NCBI GenBank assembly: GCA_002839185.1 | Contig: PGXO01000001.1 | Location: 186,001-250,000, forward strand | Length of the DNA stretch: 64,000 bases | Reading direction: 5' to 3' | Source of the DNA: Synergistetes bacterium HGW-Synergistetes-1 | GTDB lineage: Bacteria; Synergistota; Synergistia; Synergistales; Synergistaceae | Shown here: positions 1 to 7,134 of the stretch, one piece after another | Layout of the letters: every line of letters begins with the position of its first letter | How positions within the stretch are numbered: position 1 is the stretch's first letter | Position numbers and translations under genes: made by a program | The notes under the pieces: model-generated | The model's input: the letters and a program-made list of their open reading frames with translations, nothing else | Told to the model about the DNA's origin: nothing | Databases searched by the model: none

Positions 1-951
1 GCGAAGTTTTTTACGAACCGCTTCCGTGTCACCTCCGGGATATTTGAAGGCGGTAACTCCAGGAGAGCGGGCCTCCGGGCATTTGACAAGAAGATCAAAT
101 CCCATTGCTTCAAGTCCGGCAATAAGGGCGTCGGCGTATTTCCTTCTCGATTTGAACCAAACACCTGTACCTACCTCCAGTATCTCCTCCAGAGCTTCGT
201 CGAGGGCATAGTAAAGTGACACAGGTGGTGTAAAGGGATTTGCCGGGGATTTTGCTTCCAAGTCTTTTTTGTGAAGCTTCAGATCGTAGCTGTAACTGGG
301 GCATGTTTTTCCTTCAAGAGCATTCCAGGCTTTTTCTGAGAGCCAAACAAGCCCAAGTCCCGGAGGGGTAAGAAGTCCTTTCTGAGAGGCTGTTCCTATT
401 GCGTCAATACCCCATTCCTGCGGAAAGCACTCCATAGCTCCAACCGAGCTGACTCCGTCAACAAGTATTAGAGGACGGTCCTTTTCAGGGATTGCTGCTA
501 TTATTTCTTTGATCGGATTAACAACGCCTGTCGATGTCTCATTCTGAGTTATCATGAGAACTTTGCAGCCCGGATTGTTTTTAACTGCTTCAGCGGCAAT
601 TGCCGGCATAACCGGGTCACCGAACTGCACATCAATATTGATGCCTTCAGCGCCTGTCCTCAATGCAATTTCACGAAACCTGTTACCAAAAACTCCGCAT
701 GAGATCGAAATGAATTTATCGCCTTTTTCAAGAAAGTTGACCGCCATACACTCAAGAGCTCCTGTACCTGAGGATGGAAGTATTATTACCGGACCATCAC
801 TTTTTAACAGTTCACGGAGATTCTTCTCGATTCGCGTAAAAAGCTCTGAAAAAGCAGGACACCTGTGTCCTATCAGCGGACGTGCACCCGCCCTCAGTAC
901 TTCTGCCGGCAGTTCCACCGGACCGGGGGTCAGCAGATATTTCGTATTCAT
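1..951 (-). CDS. Class V (PLP) aminotransferase, 3' end outside window
   Basis: Pyridoxal-phosphate aminotransferase of the class V (alanine-glyoxylate / serine-pyruvate / SerC-like) family. The visible 317 residues begin MNTKYLLTPGPVELP, a typical family opening. The lysine expected to carry PLP is K191 in GTASQKGLLTPPG, and the aspartate expected to bind the pyridine nitrogen is in ILVDGVSSVGAME. The ATG at 951 is chosen because GGAGG lies about 8 nt upstream; another ATG at 955 is out of frame. The frame is still open at base 1, so the C-terminus is missing. The serine-rich attenuator in front of it (1188-992) suggests a role in serine or glycine synthesis. In many anaerobes this gene is followed by serA, which would lie just outside the window. 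Substrate choice among family members cannot be fixed from sequence. Confidence 0.9.
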   Translation of the reverse strand, partial: MNTKYLLTPGPVELPAEVLRAGARPLIGHRCPAFSELFTRIEKNLRELLKSDGPVIILPSSGTGALECMAVNFLEKGDKFISISCGVFGNRFREIALRTGAEGINIDVQFGDPVMPAIAAEAVKNNPGCKVLMITQNETSTGVVNPIKEIIAAIPEKDRPLILVDGVSSVGAMECFPQEWGIDAIGTASQKGLLTPPGLGLVWLSEKAWNALEGKTCPSYSYDLKLHKKDLEAKSPANPFTPPVSLYYALDEALEEILEVGTGVWFKSRRKYADALIAGLEAMGFDLLVKCPEARSPGVTAFKYPGGDTEAVRKKLR

Positions 952-990
952 TCATATTTCCTCCTTATTATGATGATCAAAATTTTGTAA

Positions 991-1023
991 CAAAAAAGGG
1001 ACCGGAAGAAATCCTCCGGTCCC
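991..1023 (-). terminator. Attenuator terminator in aminotransferase leader
   Basis: On the minus strand a 9-bp perfect stem (bases 1023-1015 with 1006-998, GGGACCGGA/TCCGGTCCC) with an 8-nt loop is followed at once by six T (997-992). It lies inside the leader, 40 nt before the aminotransferase start, so it must be conditional. Its 5' arm (1023-1016) can instead pair with an upstream segment; see the antiterminator entry. Confidence 0.88.
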
Positions 1024-1093
1024 TGAAACGCCTTGATGTTCTAGAAAATTTTAGTGATTTTCTCTATTCATCGGGTACACGTTTCGGGACCGG
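1016..1093 (-). promoter_or_regulatory. Antiterminator arms of the attenuator
   Basis: Minus-strand segment 1093-1080 (CCGGTCCCGAAACG), inside codons 32-37 of the leader peptide, is complementary to 1030-1016 (CGTTTCAGGGACCGG) over 14 pairs with one bulged A. Segment 1030-1016 includes the 5' arm of the terminator, so the two hairpins exclude each other. A third segment, CGTTTC at 1129-1124 (codons 20-22), can pair with GAAACG at 1085-1080 and so sequester the antiterminator arm. This is a classical 1:2, 2:3, 3:4 arrangement. The pairings are read directly from the sequence; the folding and its control are inferred. Confidence 0.8.
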
Positions 1094-1188
1094 CAAAGAC
1101 AACCAGAGCCGCCGCATGAGAAAGAAACGCCGGAAGAGAGAGATGATGACGAAATGCCTGAATAAGCAAAACATGCTGATCTTCTCAT
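1051..1188 (-). CDS. Serine-rich leader peptide (45 aa)
   Basis: Small ORF of 45 codons starting ATG at 1188 and ending TAA at 1053-1051. GGAG ends 8 nt before the start. The peptide has 12 serines, clustered as SSSS at codons 13-16, then 18, 19, 22, 24 and 28, with many Gly and Cys, the two amino acids made from serine. It overlaps the arms of an attenuator and follows a strong promoter, as expected for a ribosome-stalling sensor of charged tRNA-Ser. If ribosomes stall at the Ser codons, codons 32-37 stay free to form the antiterminator and the aminotransferase gene is read. If they pass, the terminator forms. Coding is supported by the RBS, composition and position; function is inference. 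Confidence 0.8.
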   Translation of the reverse strand: MRRSACFAYSGISSSSLSSGVSFSCGGSGCLCRSRNVYPMNRENH

Positions 1189-1227
1189 TTTAAGCGCTCC
1201 TTTCCTGTGTCCCCGTTGAATGGTTAA

Positions 1228-1258
1228 CATATATACTCTCCTTTTGGTTAAATGTCAA
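1228..1258 (-). promoter_or_regulatory. Promoter of leader peptide and aminotransferase
   Basis: Minus strand: TTGACA at 1258-1253, a spacer of exactly 17 nt, and TATATA at 1235-1230. This is close to the sigma-70 consensus. Transcription would start near 1223, giving a leader of about 230 nt before the terminator T-run. Confidence 0.85.
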
Positions 1259-1290
1259 GCATTTCTTTAAGGCATGGTTGAACACAAAGG

Positions 1291-1396
1291 CGGGGAATTT
1301 GCAGCCTACGGCTGCGGTGAATTCGCGTCCTGCGGACGCTGGGGAATTTGCTCGCTTCGCATCGCGGAGAATTGCGGCCAAGGGCCGCGGAGTTTC
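1291..1396 (+). repeat. Hairpin array, left half (four units, period about 25 nt)
   Basis: Spacers GGGGAATTTGC, GGTGAATTCGC, GGGGAATTTGC and GGAGAATTGC start at 1292, 1316, 1341 and 1366. Each runs into a small hairpin: GCAGCC-TAC-GGCTGC (1301-1315), GCGTCC-TGC-GGACGC (1325-1339), an imperfect one (1350-1365), and GCGGCC-AAG-GGCCGC (1374-1388). Stem sequences differ but pairing is kept, while the spacers are nearly constant. No gene is supported here; overlapping open frames are by-products of the repeat. Confidence 0.8.
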
Positions 1397-1536
1397 AAAA
1401 TCACCGTCTTTCCCGAATGCTCCAATCGGGAACCCAGCAGCTTTGGATTTAGGTAGCATAAATCCAGTCATAGCAAGAATATAATGACACTGGAACGCCG
1501 ATTGATGCACTCGGGGGAGACGATATAAAAGGCTTT

Positions 1537-1622
1537 CATTCCCCGCCGGATGGGTCTTCCGGCAAATTCCCCAGCGGCCGAAGGACGCGAATTCCCCGCA
1601 GCCCAGAGGCTGCAGTTCGGCC
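1537..1622 (-). repeat. Hairpin array, right half, inverted copy
   Basis: Read on the minus strand this repeats the left array: GCAGCC-TCTG-GGCTGC (1613-1598), spacer GGGGAATTCGC, GCGTCC-TTC-GGCCGC (1588-1574, one mismatch), spacer GGGGAATTTGC, GCCGGA-AGACCCA-TCCGGC (1563-1545), then GGGGAATG. The two halves form an inverted repeat of about 60 bp around some 150 bp without a recognisable gene. It could be a small non-autonomous repeat or an RNA/DNA structural element. Confidence 0.75.
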
Positions 1623-1645
1623 ATTGTATCCCGGCAACTTCGCTA

Positions 1646-1674
1646 TTTAACCTTATCGCCATTAAAGGTATAAT
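1646..1674 (+). promoter_or_regulatory. Putative mltG promoter
   Basis: A perfect TATAAT at 1669-1674 is preceded, after a 17-nt spacer, by a weak -35 (TTTAAC, 1646-1651). It is the only good promoter match ahead of the mltG gene cluster. Confidence 0.5.
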
Positions 1675-1735
1675 TCCTACGTGTGCCCGTCTGTCGAATA
1701 ATTGGGCAAACCGTGGAGAGTAAGGAGAGAATTTT

Positions 1736-2743
1736 TTGACGAACAGGACAAGAGATCTGATACCGTCTTTAACAGCTTTGATACTTTTCTGTTTCCTTTG
1801 CTTTGTTATTCCCGCAATATATCCTGACATGTTCGCCTACTCATCAAAAAAAATCGAAGTAACAATAACAGGAGGCATGTCTGCAGGGCAGGCCGCGAGG
1901 GCGCTGAAAGAGTCAGGCGTGGTTCGGGACGCAAATAAACTCGTCAAATGGATGATCAAACTTGAAATAGACAGGACACTCAGACCGGGAACATACCTTA
2001 TTGCCCCCGGTGATGAAATTTCTGTAGCAAACCAGCTTAAAGCAGCCAGGCCAGTGAGCCTCAACGTAATGATTATACCGGGGACAAGATACAGCACAAT
2101 TAACGCCGCTCTGAAACTGCCTGAGGGTGATGACGGACTTTTAAGGGCCCTCTCCGATAAGGAGAATTTCCCTTCCGAACTTCATGACCTGCTGCCGGAT
2201 GATCCAAAAGACAGGATAGTTTTCTTACTGCCTGAAACTTATTCCCTGGCTCCGGGCAACAGTGTAGGGGTGCAGACAGTAAAGAGGGCGTCCAGGCTCT
2301 GGATGGAAAGAGTAGGGAAGTTCCTTCCTGAGAATGCAGATAAGAAATTCACTGCTCAGAGGGGGATACTCGCTTCTATAGTCGAGGGCGAGGCAAAGAT
2401 AGAAGAGGAACGCCCGATATTGGCCGGAATATTCTTAAACAGGATAGATAAATGGATGCCCCTCCAGTCTTGCGCGACCGTGATCTATTGCTGGGACGAA
2501 CTGGGAATAAAAAAGAAGAACCTTACATACAAAGATCTGGAGATCGATTCACCATACAATACGTACAGGAACAGCGGACTGCCTCCGGGACCTATATCAG
2601 TACCTTCGGAGGATTCGTGGTTAAGCGCACTGCAGCCTGCAAAGACAGACTACCTTTTTTTCTTTGCAACTCCGGAAGGAAACCACATATTCAGCGGGAC
2701 ATACGAGGAACATCTGAAAAAACAGAAGGAGATGACCGAGTGA
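1736..2743 (+). CDS. mltG: Endolytic murein transglycosylase MltG (YceG-like)
   Basis: Membrane-anchored lytic transglycosylase that cuts nascent glycan strands and so sets their length. There is a single N-terminal membrane segment at residues 12-31, and the YceG fold follows. The conserved block ASIVEGEAKIEEERP is present, with E217 in the place of the catalytic glutamate (E218 in E. coli), followed by AGIFLNRI. At 335 residues it has the normal length. The start is TTG at 1736 with AAGGAGAG just upstream. It overlaps the next gene by 4 nt and heads a plus-strand gene string. Confidence 0.93.
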   Translation: MTNRTRDLIPSLTALILFCFLCFVIPAIYPDMFAYSSKKIEVTITGGMSAGQAARALKESGVVRDANKLVKWMIKLEIDRTLRPGTYLIAPGDEISVANQLKAARPVSLNVMIIPGTRYSTINAALKLPEGDDGLLRALSDKENFPSELHDLLPDDPKDRIVFLLPETYSLAPGNSVGVQTVKRASRLWMERVGKFLPENADKKFTAQRGILASIVEGEAKIEEERPILAGIFLNRIDKWMPLQSCATVIYCWDELGIKKKNLTYKDLEIDSPYNTYRNSGLPPGPISVPSEDSWLSALQPAKTDYLFFFATPEGNHIFSGTYEEHLKKQKEMTE

Positions 2744-2967
2744 AGCCGCAACTGAGCGTGATCTCGCTTAAGGTACCTCAAAAAGATATATACTATATCA
2801 GCTGGACTATAGACGCATGCGAAGGCCTTGGACTCCTGAGGACAGACGACCCCAAAATGGGAGAGGTAACGGTCTTCACGCCTTCAGAACTTTTGGGAGA
2901 CATGCTGGGATGCATAGAAGGCCTGAAGAATGAGGGACTGGAGATAAATATAGTCAATGTCAGCTGA
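2740..2967 (+). CDS. Small DUF4911-like protein
   Basis: A 75-residue soluble protein, translated from a GTG at 2740 that overlaps the mltG stop in a GTGA arrangement, so the two are probably translationally coupled. It starts MKPQLSVISLKVPQKDIYYI. A longer reading from an ATG at 2452 would overlap mltG by nearly 300 nt and is rejected. The sequence resembles the DUF4911 family as I remember it. No catalytic motif is visible and its function is unknown. Confidence 0.7.
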   Translation: MKPQLSVISLKVPQKDIYYISWTIDACEGLGLLRTDDPKMGEVTVFTPSELLGDMLGCIEGLKNEGLEINIVNVS

Positions 2968-2984
2968 CCGACAGGAGAGAGAAA

Positions 2985-4355
2985 ATGCAGGAAAAACAAA
3001 TTGAAATTATCAGGCAGAAACTTGCCGAAACACATAAAAAAGGAGCCGTGCACGCTGACGTTTTTATTCAGGCCGGAACTGCACACTCGGCACACTATGA
3101 AGACGGCAGGATAGAAGAACTCTCATCCTCCAACACTGACGGTTCAGGAGCAAGGATCATCGCAGGGAACAAAACATTTTATTCCCATTCTCCAGGCACC
3201 TCGGTATCAGGCATATCACAAATCATTTCTGAAGCTGAGACCTCAGCATTCGGTACATCATCCCTGAATGCTGAAAAGGGCAGGGACCCCATCCTGATGA
3301 TGGAGGAACATATCTCGCCTCCGGAGATAGGTTATATGAAAGAGCTCGATCTTAAGATCAGGAAAAGTTCCAAATATGTAAGACAGGCAGCTTTCAGATA
3401 CAGCATCTCAAAGAGGAATGTCCTGATAATTAGGTCAGACGGCATTTGCGCCGAGGACAGCAGGACATATTGCAGTTTTTCCGCACAGATAATAGCGGAA
3501 AAAGACGGAACACTTCAGACAGCCTCGGAGAGACGCTGCATGGCGGTTCCGCACCCTGATTTCTGGTCGGGTTCGGACCCGCAGAAGATCGCCTTCGCCG
3601 CGCTTGACAGAGCCCTTCTTATGCTTGAGGCAAAACCCTGCCCGGCAGGAAAGATGAAAGTCCTGCTGGCCGGAGAGGCCGGCGGCACAGTTATCCACGA
3701 AGCATGCGGACATGGGCTGGAAGCTGATATAGTAGAAAAGGACCATTCAATATACAGAGACAAGATTGGAGAAAAAGTGGCACATGATTCGGTGACTATG
3801 ATAGATGACCCTATGATCCCGTGCCTCTACGGCTCATACAGATTTGATGACGAGGGAACTCCTGCCAGGAGAAACGTACTGATCGAAAATGGAGTATTAA
3901 AGGCTTATCTGACCGACATACTTTCTGCCAGTACGTCGAACCTTCCTCTTACAGGAAACGGCAGGAGGCAGTCATACAGGAACATCCCTGTGCCAAGGAT
4001 GAGCAACACTTTTCTCGCTCCGGGTGATTCCAACTTTGAGTCGATGCTGGCTCAGACCGACAGCGGACTTCTGGTCAAAAAGATGGGGGGAGGGGAAGTC
4101 AACCCTACTACCGGGGATTTTGTCTTTTATGTCTCAGAAGCGTATATAATTAAAAAGGGTAAGGTATCACACCCTGTAAAGGGTGCAATACTCACGGGCA
4201 ACGGACCCGATGTGCTGCAAAATATTATTTCACTGGGAAAAGACCTTTACATGGATCCCGGTGTCTGCGGAAAATCTGGGCAGGGAGTACCTGTTACTGA
4301 CGGACAGCCATCTATGCTGATCGAAGGGATGACTGTAGGAGGTAGTGAGGCCTAA
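2985..4355 (+). CDS. tldD: TldD/PmbA-family metallopeptidase
   Basis: TldD-like zinc peptidase of 456 residues. The signature HEACGHGLEAD at 238-248 supplies the HExxxH metal-binding motif of TldD; TldE/PmbA partners lack it. The C-terminal half contains the usual Gly-rich stretch (GGGEVNPTTGDF). In E. coli TldD/TldE cleaves unfolded peptides and processes microcin B17 and CcdA. No tldE/pmbA partner is in this window, so the protein may act alone or have a partner elsewhere. The start ATG at 2985 follows ACAGGAGAG. Confidence 0.9.
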   Translation: MQEKQIEIIRQKLAETHKKGAVHADVFIQAGTAHSAHYEDGRIEELSSSNTDGSGARIIAGNKTFYSHSPGTSVSGISQIISEAETSAFGTSSLNAEKGRDPILMMEEHISPPEIGYMKELDLKIRKSSKYVRQAAFRYSISKRNVLIIRSDGICAEDSRTYCSFSAQIIAEKDGTLQTASERRCMAVPHPDFWSGSDPQKIAFAALDRALLMLEAKPCPAGKMKVLLAGEAGGTVIHEACGHGLEADIVEKDHSIYRDKIGEKVAHDSVTMIDDPMIPCLYGSYRFDDEGTPARRNVLIENGVLKAYLTDILSASTSNLPLTGNGRRQSYRNIPVPRMSNTFLAPGDSNFESMLAQTDSGLLVKKMGGGEVNPTTGDFVFYVSEAYIIKKGKVSHPVKGAILTGNGPDVLQNIISLGKDLYMDPGVCGKSGQGVPVTDGQPSMLIEGMTVGGSEA

Positions 4356-4356
4356 T

Positions 4357-6594
4357 ATGATCTTCGGAAAAAAGAGCAAGAGGGATGAAAAACCAGCTTT
4401 ACGTCAGCCCAAAACAAAGACAAAACTGACAGACGGCGGGGCATGGACAAAGCTTGCTTACGTTGTCCTTGTGCTGATTTCCCTTTACCTTACAGCATCT
4501 TTTTACACTCCCTGGACCGGCACCCTGGGACAGAGAGCCTCTTCAGCGATCCTTGAAACGATCGGCGGATCCTCGATAATACCAATTCTTTTTGCACTAT
4601 ATTTCAGTATTTCAAAGCTCCTTTCAAGGAAGGTGCCTAATCTGATCAGGCAGTCTGCGGGCACCTTACTTTTGTTTTTCACTGCATCCCTGCTTCTGGG
4701 TCTCAATACTATGACATCTGACCTCACAAACTATCCCATCTGGCTTTCTCCGGGAAATTTCGGTACTTCTTTTGCTGAACAGGCATTCTCCTTGCTTGGA
4801 GCATTTGGCACATTCATAGCAGGAGCTCTTTCTATATATATTTCAATGTTACTTTATAATATCCCCCTATTTTCTCATATAAAACTGCCCGGTTCATCCT
4901 TTTTTAATCTTTTCCGAAAGAAGGAAAAGGGCTCCGGGGAACATGCAGCGGAAAAGACATCCAGGGATGACGCGATCAATATTTCCGAATACGAAGGATC
5001 TGATTACTTCGGTCCGGCCGGAGAAGAGATAGATCAGCCCCCGATAACTGTTACAGGGCTTGGCCTGCAGGGATCAGAAGAATCGGTGTATTCCAGCGAG
5101 CAAATCCAGGACCCTGAATTCAACCTGGACGAAGACCCCTTATATGATGGAGTGGAGCAGGGAGTTTTTCCTCCGCCGATCGAAATATTCGGAAAAGAAG
5201 AATCTCATGAGGGAGAGATGGACGAAGAAAAATCCATGCCCCTGGGTGATAAGATAATAAAAGCCCTCAAACAGTTCAACATTGAAGCCAGGCTGGCAGA
5301 GATCCTTGTCGGCCCGACTGTTATACAGTTCAGGATCCAACTTGCACCCGGCATCAAAGTCAATAAGGTCGCCGTGCTTTCAAATGACATCGCACTTGCC
5401 ATGGCGGTGCCAAGTTTAAGGATAGAGGCTCCTATACCGGGAAAACCCTACGTAGGTATAGAGATCCCTAACCCCAGGCGCAGGGGCATCCCTCTCAGAA
5501 CCATCATTGAAGACCCAGCCTATCAGGAGTCAGACGCAGCACTGCCTCTGCCGTTCGGAGTAGCAGTAAACGGTGATTCTGTCATCACAGGCCTTGAGGA
5601 ACTTCCTCATCTTCTTGTTGCAGGAACGACAGGCTCCGGGAAAAGCGTTTTTATCAACTCATGTATAGTCGGTCTCTGTTCAATGCGGGCACCTGATGAG
5701 CTCAGGATGATACTGGTCGACCCCAAGAGGGTCGAAATGGCTATATACGATAAGCTTCCACACCTTCTTACGCCTCCGGTGACTGACGCAAAAAAAGCTG
5801 TCCATGTCCTTGCATGGGCCATAAGAGAGATGGAATCCCGCTACACTATGTTCGCAAAGGCAAGGGTAAGGAATCTCGAAAATTTCAACAAAAAGGTCAT
5901 ACCCAAGGAGAGGCTCCCGCACATAGTAATAGTGGTAGATGAGCTTGCAGACCTTATGATGACGGCTCCAAAGGAAGTTGAAGAATACATATGCCGCCTC
6001 GCCCAGATGGCAAGAGCCACGGGCATTCATCTTATACTTGCTACACAGAGACCTTCTGTCAACGTTATTACTGGCCTTATCAAGGCGAACATACCGGCAA
6101 GGGTCGCCTTTACTCTTCCCAGTTCCGTCGATTCCAGGACGATAATAGACTGCTCAGGAGCAGAAAAACTGCTCGGAAAGGGAGATATGCTCTTCCTCTC
6201 GACCAGGCACCCAAAGCCTATAAGGATCCAGTCCCCATGGGTCGATGAACAGGTGCTTTGCGTCTGGCTCAACTACCTTGTAAATCTTTTCGGCCTTCCT
6301 GATTTTATTGAAATAGACAAACAGGGAAACGGACCATCAGGCATAGACAACGCCGCTGCATTTGACGATGACCTTCTTGAAGATGCAGTGGATACTGTGA
6401 TGTCAACAGGCATCGCATCTGCAAGCGGTCTTCAGCGGAGGCTCAGGGTAGGTTTTTCGAGGGCATCACGCCTGATAGACATGATGGAAATGATGGGTAT
6501 CGTCGGTCCGGCAGACGGATCAAAGCCGCGCGAGATCCTTGTAGATGAGGATGAGGCACGGGATATGATAATAGATGCGAAAAATGGCTACTAA
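4357..6594 (+). CDS. ftsK: DNA translocase FtsK/SpoIIIE
   Basis: Septal DNA pump that clears chromosome ends during division. About four membrane segments lie in residues 28-170, followed by an acidic linker (about 190-300) and then the RecA-like motor with Walker A GTTGSGKS near residue 425 and a Walker B-like IVIVVDELADLMM. A C-terminal winged-helix gamma domain (ASGLQRRLRVGFSRASRLID) reads KOPS-like sites. I prefer ATG 4357 over the in-frame GTG 4345 because AGGAGG at 4337-4342 touches the GTG. The linker is short, as in SpoIIIE-type proteins. The gene starts directly after the tldD stop. Confidence 0.95.
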   Translation: MIFGKKSKRDEKPALRQPKTKTKLTDGGAWTKLAYVVLVLISLYLTASFYTPWTGTLGQRASSAILETIGGSSIIPILFALYFSISKLLSRKVPNLIRQSAGTLLLFFTASLLLGLNTMTSDLTNYPIWLSPGNFGTSFAEQAFSLLGAFGTFIAGALSIYISMLLYNIPLFSHIKLPGSSFFNLFRKKEKGSGEHAAEKTSRDDAINISEYEGSDYFGPAGEEIDQPPITVTGLGLQGSEESVYSSEQIQDPEFNLDEDPLYDGVEQGVFPPPIEIFGKEESHEGEMDEEKSMPLGDKIIKALKQFNIEARLAEILVGPTVIQFRIQLAPGIKVNKVAVLSNDIALAMAVPSLRIEAPIPGKPYVGIEIPNPRRRGIPLRTIIEDPAYQESDAALPLPFGVAVNGDSVITGLEELPHLLVAGTTGSGKSVFINSCIVGLCSMRAPDELRMILVDPKRVEMAIYDKLPHLLTPPVTDAKKAVHVLAWAIREMESRYTMFAKARVRNLENFNKKVIPKERLPHIVIVVDELADLMMTAPKEVEEYICRLAQMARATGIHLILATQRPSVNVITGLIKANIPARVAFTLPSSVDSRTIIDCSGAEKLLGKGDMLFLSTRHPKPIRIQSPWVDEQVLCVWLNYLVNLFGLPDFIEIDKQGNGPSGIDNAAAFDDDLLEDAVDTVMSTGIASASGLQRRLRVGFSRASRLIDMMEMMGIVGPADGSKPREILVDEDEARDMIIDAKNGY

Positions 6595-6608
6595 TAAGGA
6601 AAGAGTGA

Positions 6609-6639
6609 CAAAAAAAAAGAGCCGTTTACTAAACGGCTC
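6609..6639 (-). terminator. rpmB terminator
   Basis: Minus strand: GAGCCGTTT/AAACGGCTC stem (6639-6631 with 6627-6619) with a 3-nt loop, then nine T (6618-6610). The rpmB stop codon (6631-6629) lies in the loop. The T-run faces the minus strand only, so it ends rpmB rather than ftsK. Confidence 0.9.
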
Positions 6640-6823
6640 TTTGGACTTTACCGGAACGGAGGCACTTCGTGCAGATATGAAGTTTACGGGACTCTCCGCC
6701 GCCCACATCAATGCGTACACTCTGAAGATTTATGAGCCAACGACGCCTTGTGTGACGGTTAGAATGGCTAACTGCATTTCCCGTCGTCGGTCCGCGACCG
6801 CAACAATCACATAACCTGGACAT
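6629..6823 (-). CDS. rpmB: 50S ribosomal protein L28
   Basis: L28 of 64 residues beginning MSRLCDCCGRGPTTGN, with the family hallmark NAVSHSNRHTRRRW and a C-terminal LHICTKCLRSGKV. Two CxxC pairs (C5-C8 in CDCC and the C-terminal CTKC) point to a zinc-binding (C+) form. The start is ATG 6823 after AAGGGGGG. It is a lone gene opposed to ftsK and xseB, with its own promoter and terminator. Confidence 0.95.
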   Translation of the reverse strand: MSRLCDCCGRGPTTGNAVSHSNRHTRRRWLINLQSVRIDVGGGESRKLHICTKCLRSGKVQRAV

Positions 6824-6863
6824 TTTTATTCCCCCCTTATACCTTGGAACATCCAACCTGTGC

Positions 6864-6893
6864 ATTGTATCACAGTATATGAAAATCTTGCAA
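6864..6893 (-). promoter_or_regulatory. rpmB promoter
   Basis: Minus strand: TTGCAA (6893-6888), 18-nt spacer, TACAAT (6869-6864), about 40 nt before the rpmB start. Confidence 0.6.
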
Positions 6894-6916
6894 CTAAAAG
6901 TATTGGAGGAAAATAG

Positions 6917-7132
6917 ATGAACTTCAGCGAAAAAATGACAGAACTGGACAAAATATTGCGCAAGCTCGAAGGAGACGCCATTCCTTTGGAAGATGCACTT
7001 TCAGAATTTGAGAAGGGGATAGGACTTGTAAGGGACTGTCGGGCTTATTTAGAGGAAGCAAAACAGAAGGTAGCCCTGCTGACCGATGACGGTGAAGTCC
7101 CATTCGACCCTCATAAGAAAGAGGATGCCTGA
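6917..7132 (+). CDS. xseB: Exodeoxyribonuclease VII small subunit
   Basis: A 71-residue protein, all helical in appearance, with the XseB pattern FSEKMTELDKILRKLEGDAIPLEDALSEFEKGIGLV. It is the small subunit of exonuclease VII, which degrades single-stranded DNA with the XseA subunit. xseA is not in this window. The start ATG 6917 follows TTGGAGG. It sits 2 nt before the prenyl synthase gene, an order seen in many bacteria (xseB-ispA-dxs). Confidence 0.92.
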   Translation: MNFSEKMTELDKILRKLEGDAIPLEDALSEFEKGIGLVRDCRAYLEEAKQKVALLTDDGEVPFDPHKKEDA

Positions 7133-7134
7133 TA

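Noticed and set aside
991-1258. T-box riboswitch explanation for the aminotransferase leader
   Set aside because: The conserved T-box sequence and specifier stem are missing, whereas a translated Ser-rich frame with RBS is present.
1274-1484. Two overlapping plus-strand open frames in the hairpin array
   Set aside because: Both are read through the same repeats in different frames; no protein family features and no RBS.
1190-1624. Open frame of 144 codons on the minus strand covering the hairpin array
   Set aside because: It is an artefact of GC-rich hairpin repeats, has no RBS and ends against the leader promoter. The translation is made of repeat-derived phrases.
2452-2967. Long form of the DUF4911-like protein starting inside mltG
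   Set aside because: It would overlap mltG by nearly 300 nt in another frame. The GTG at 2740 gives a normal 4-nt overlap and a sensible family length.
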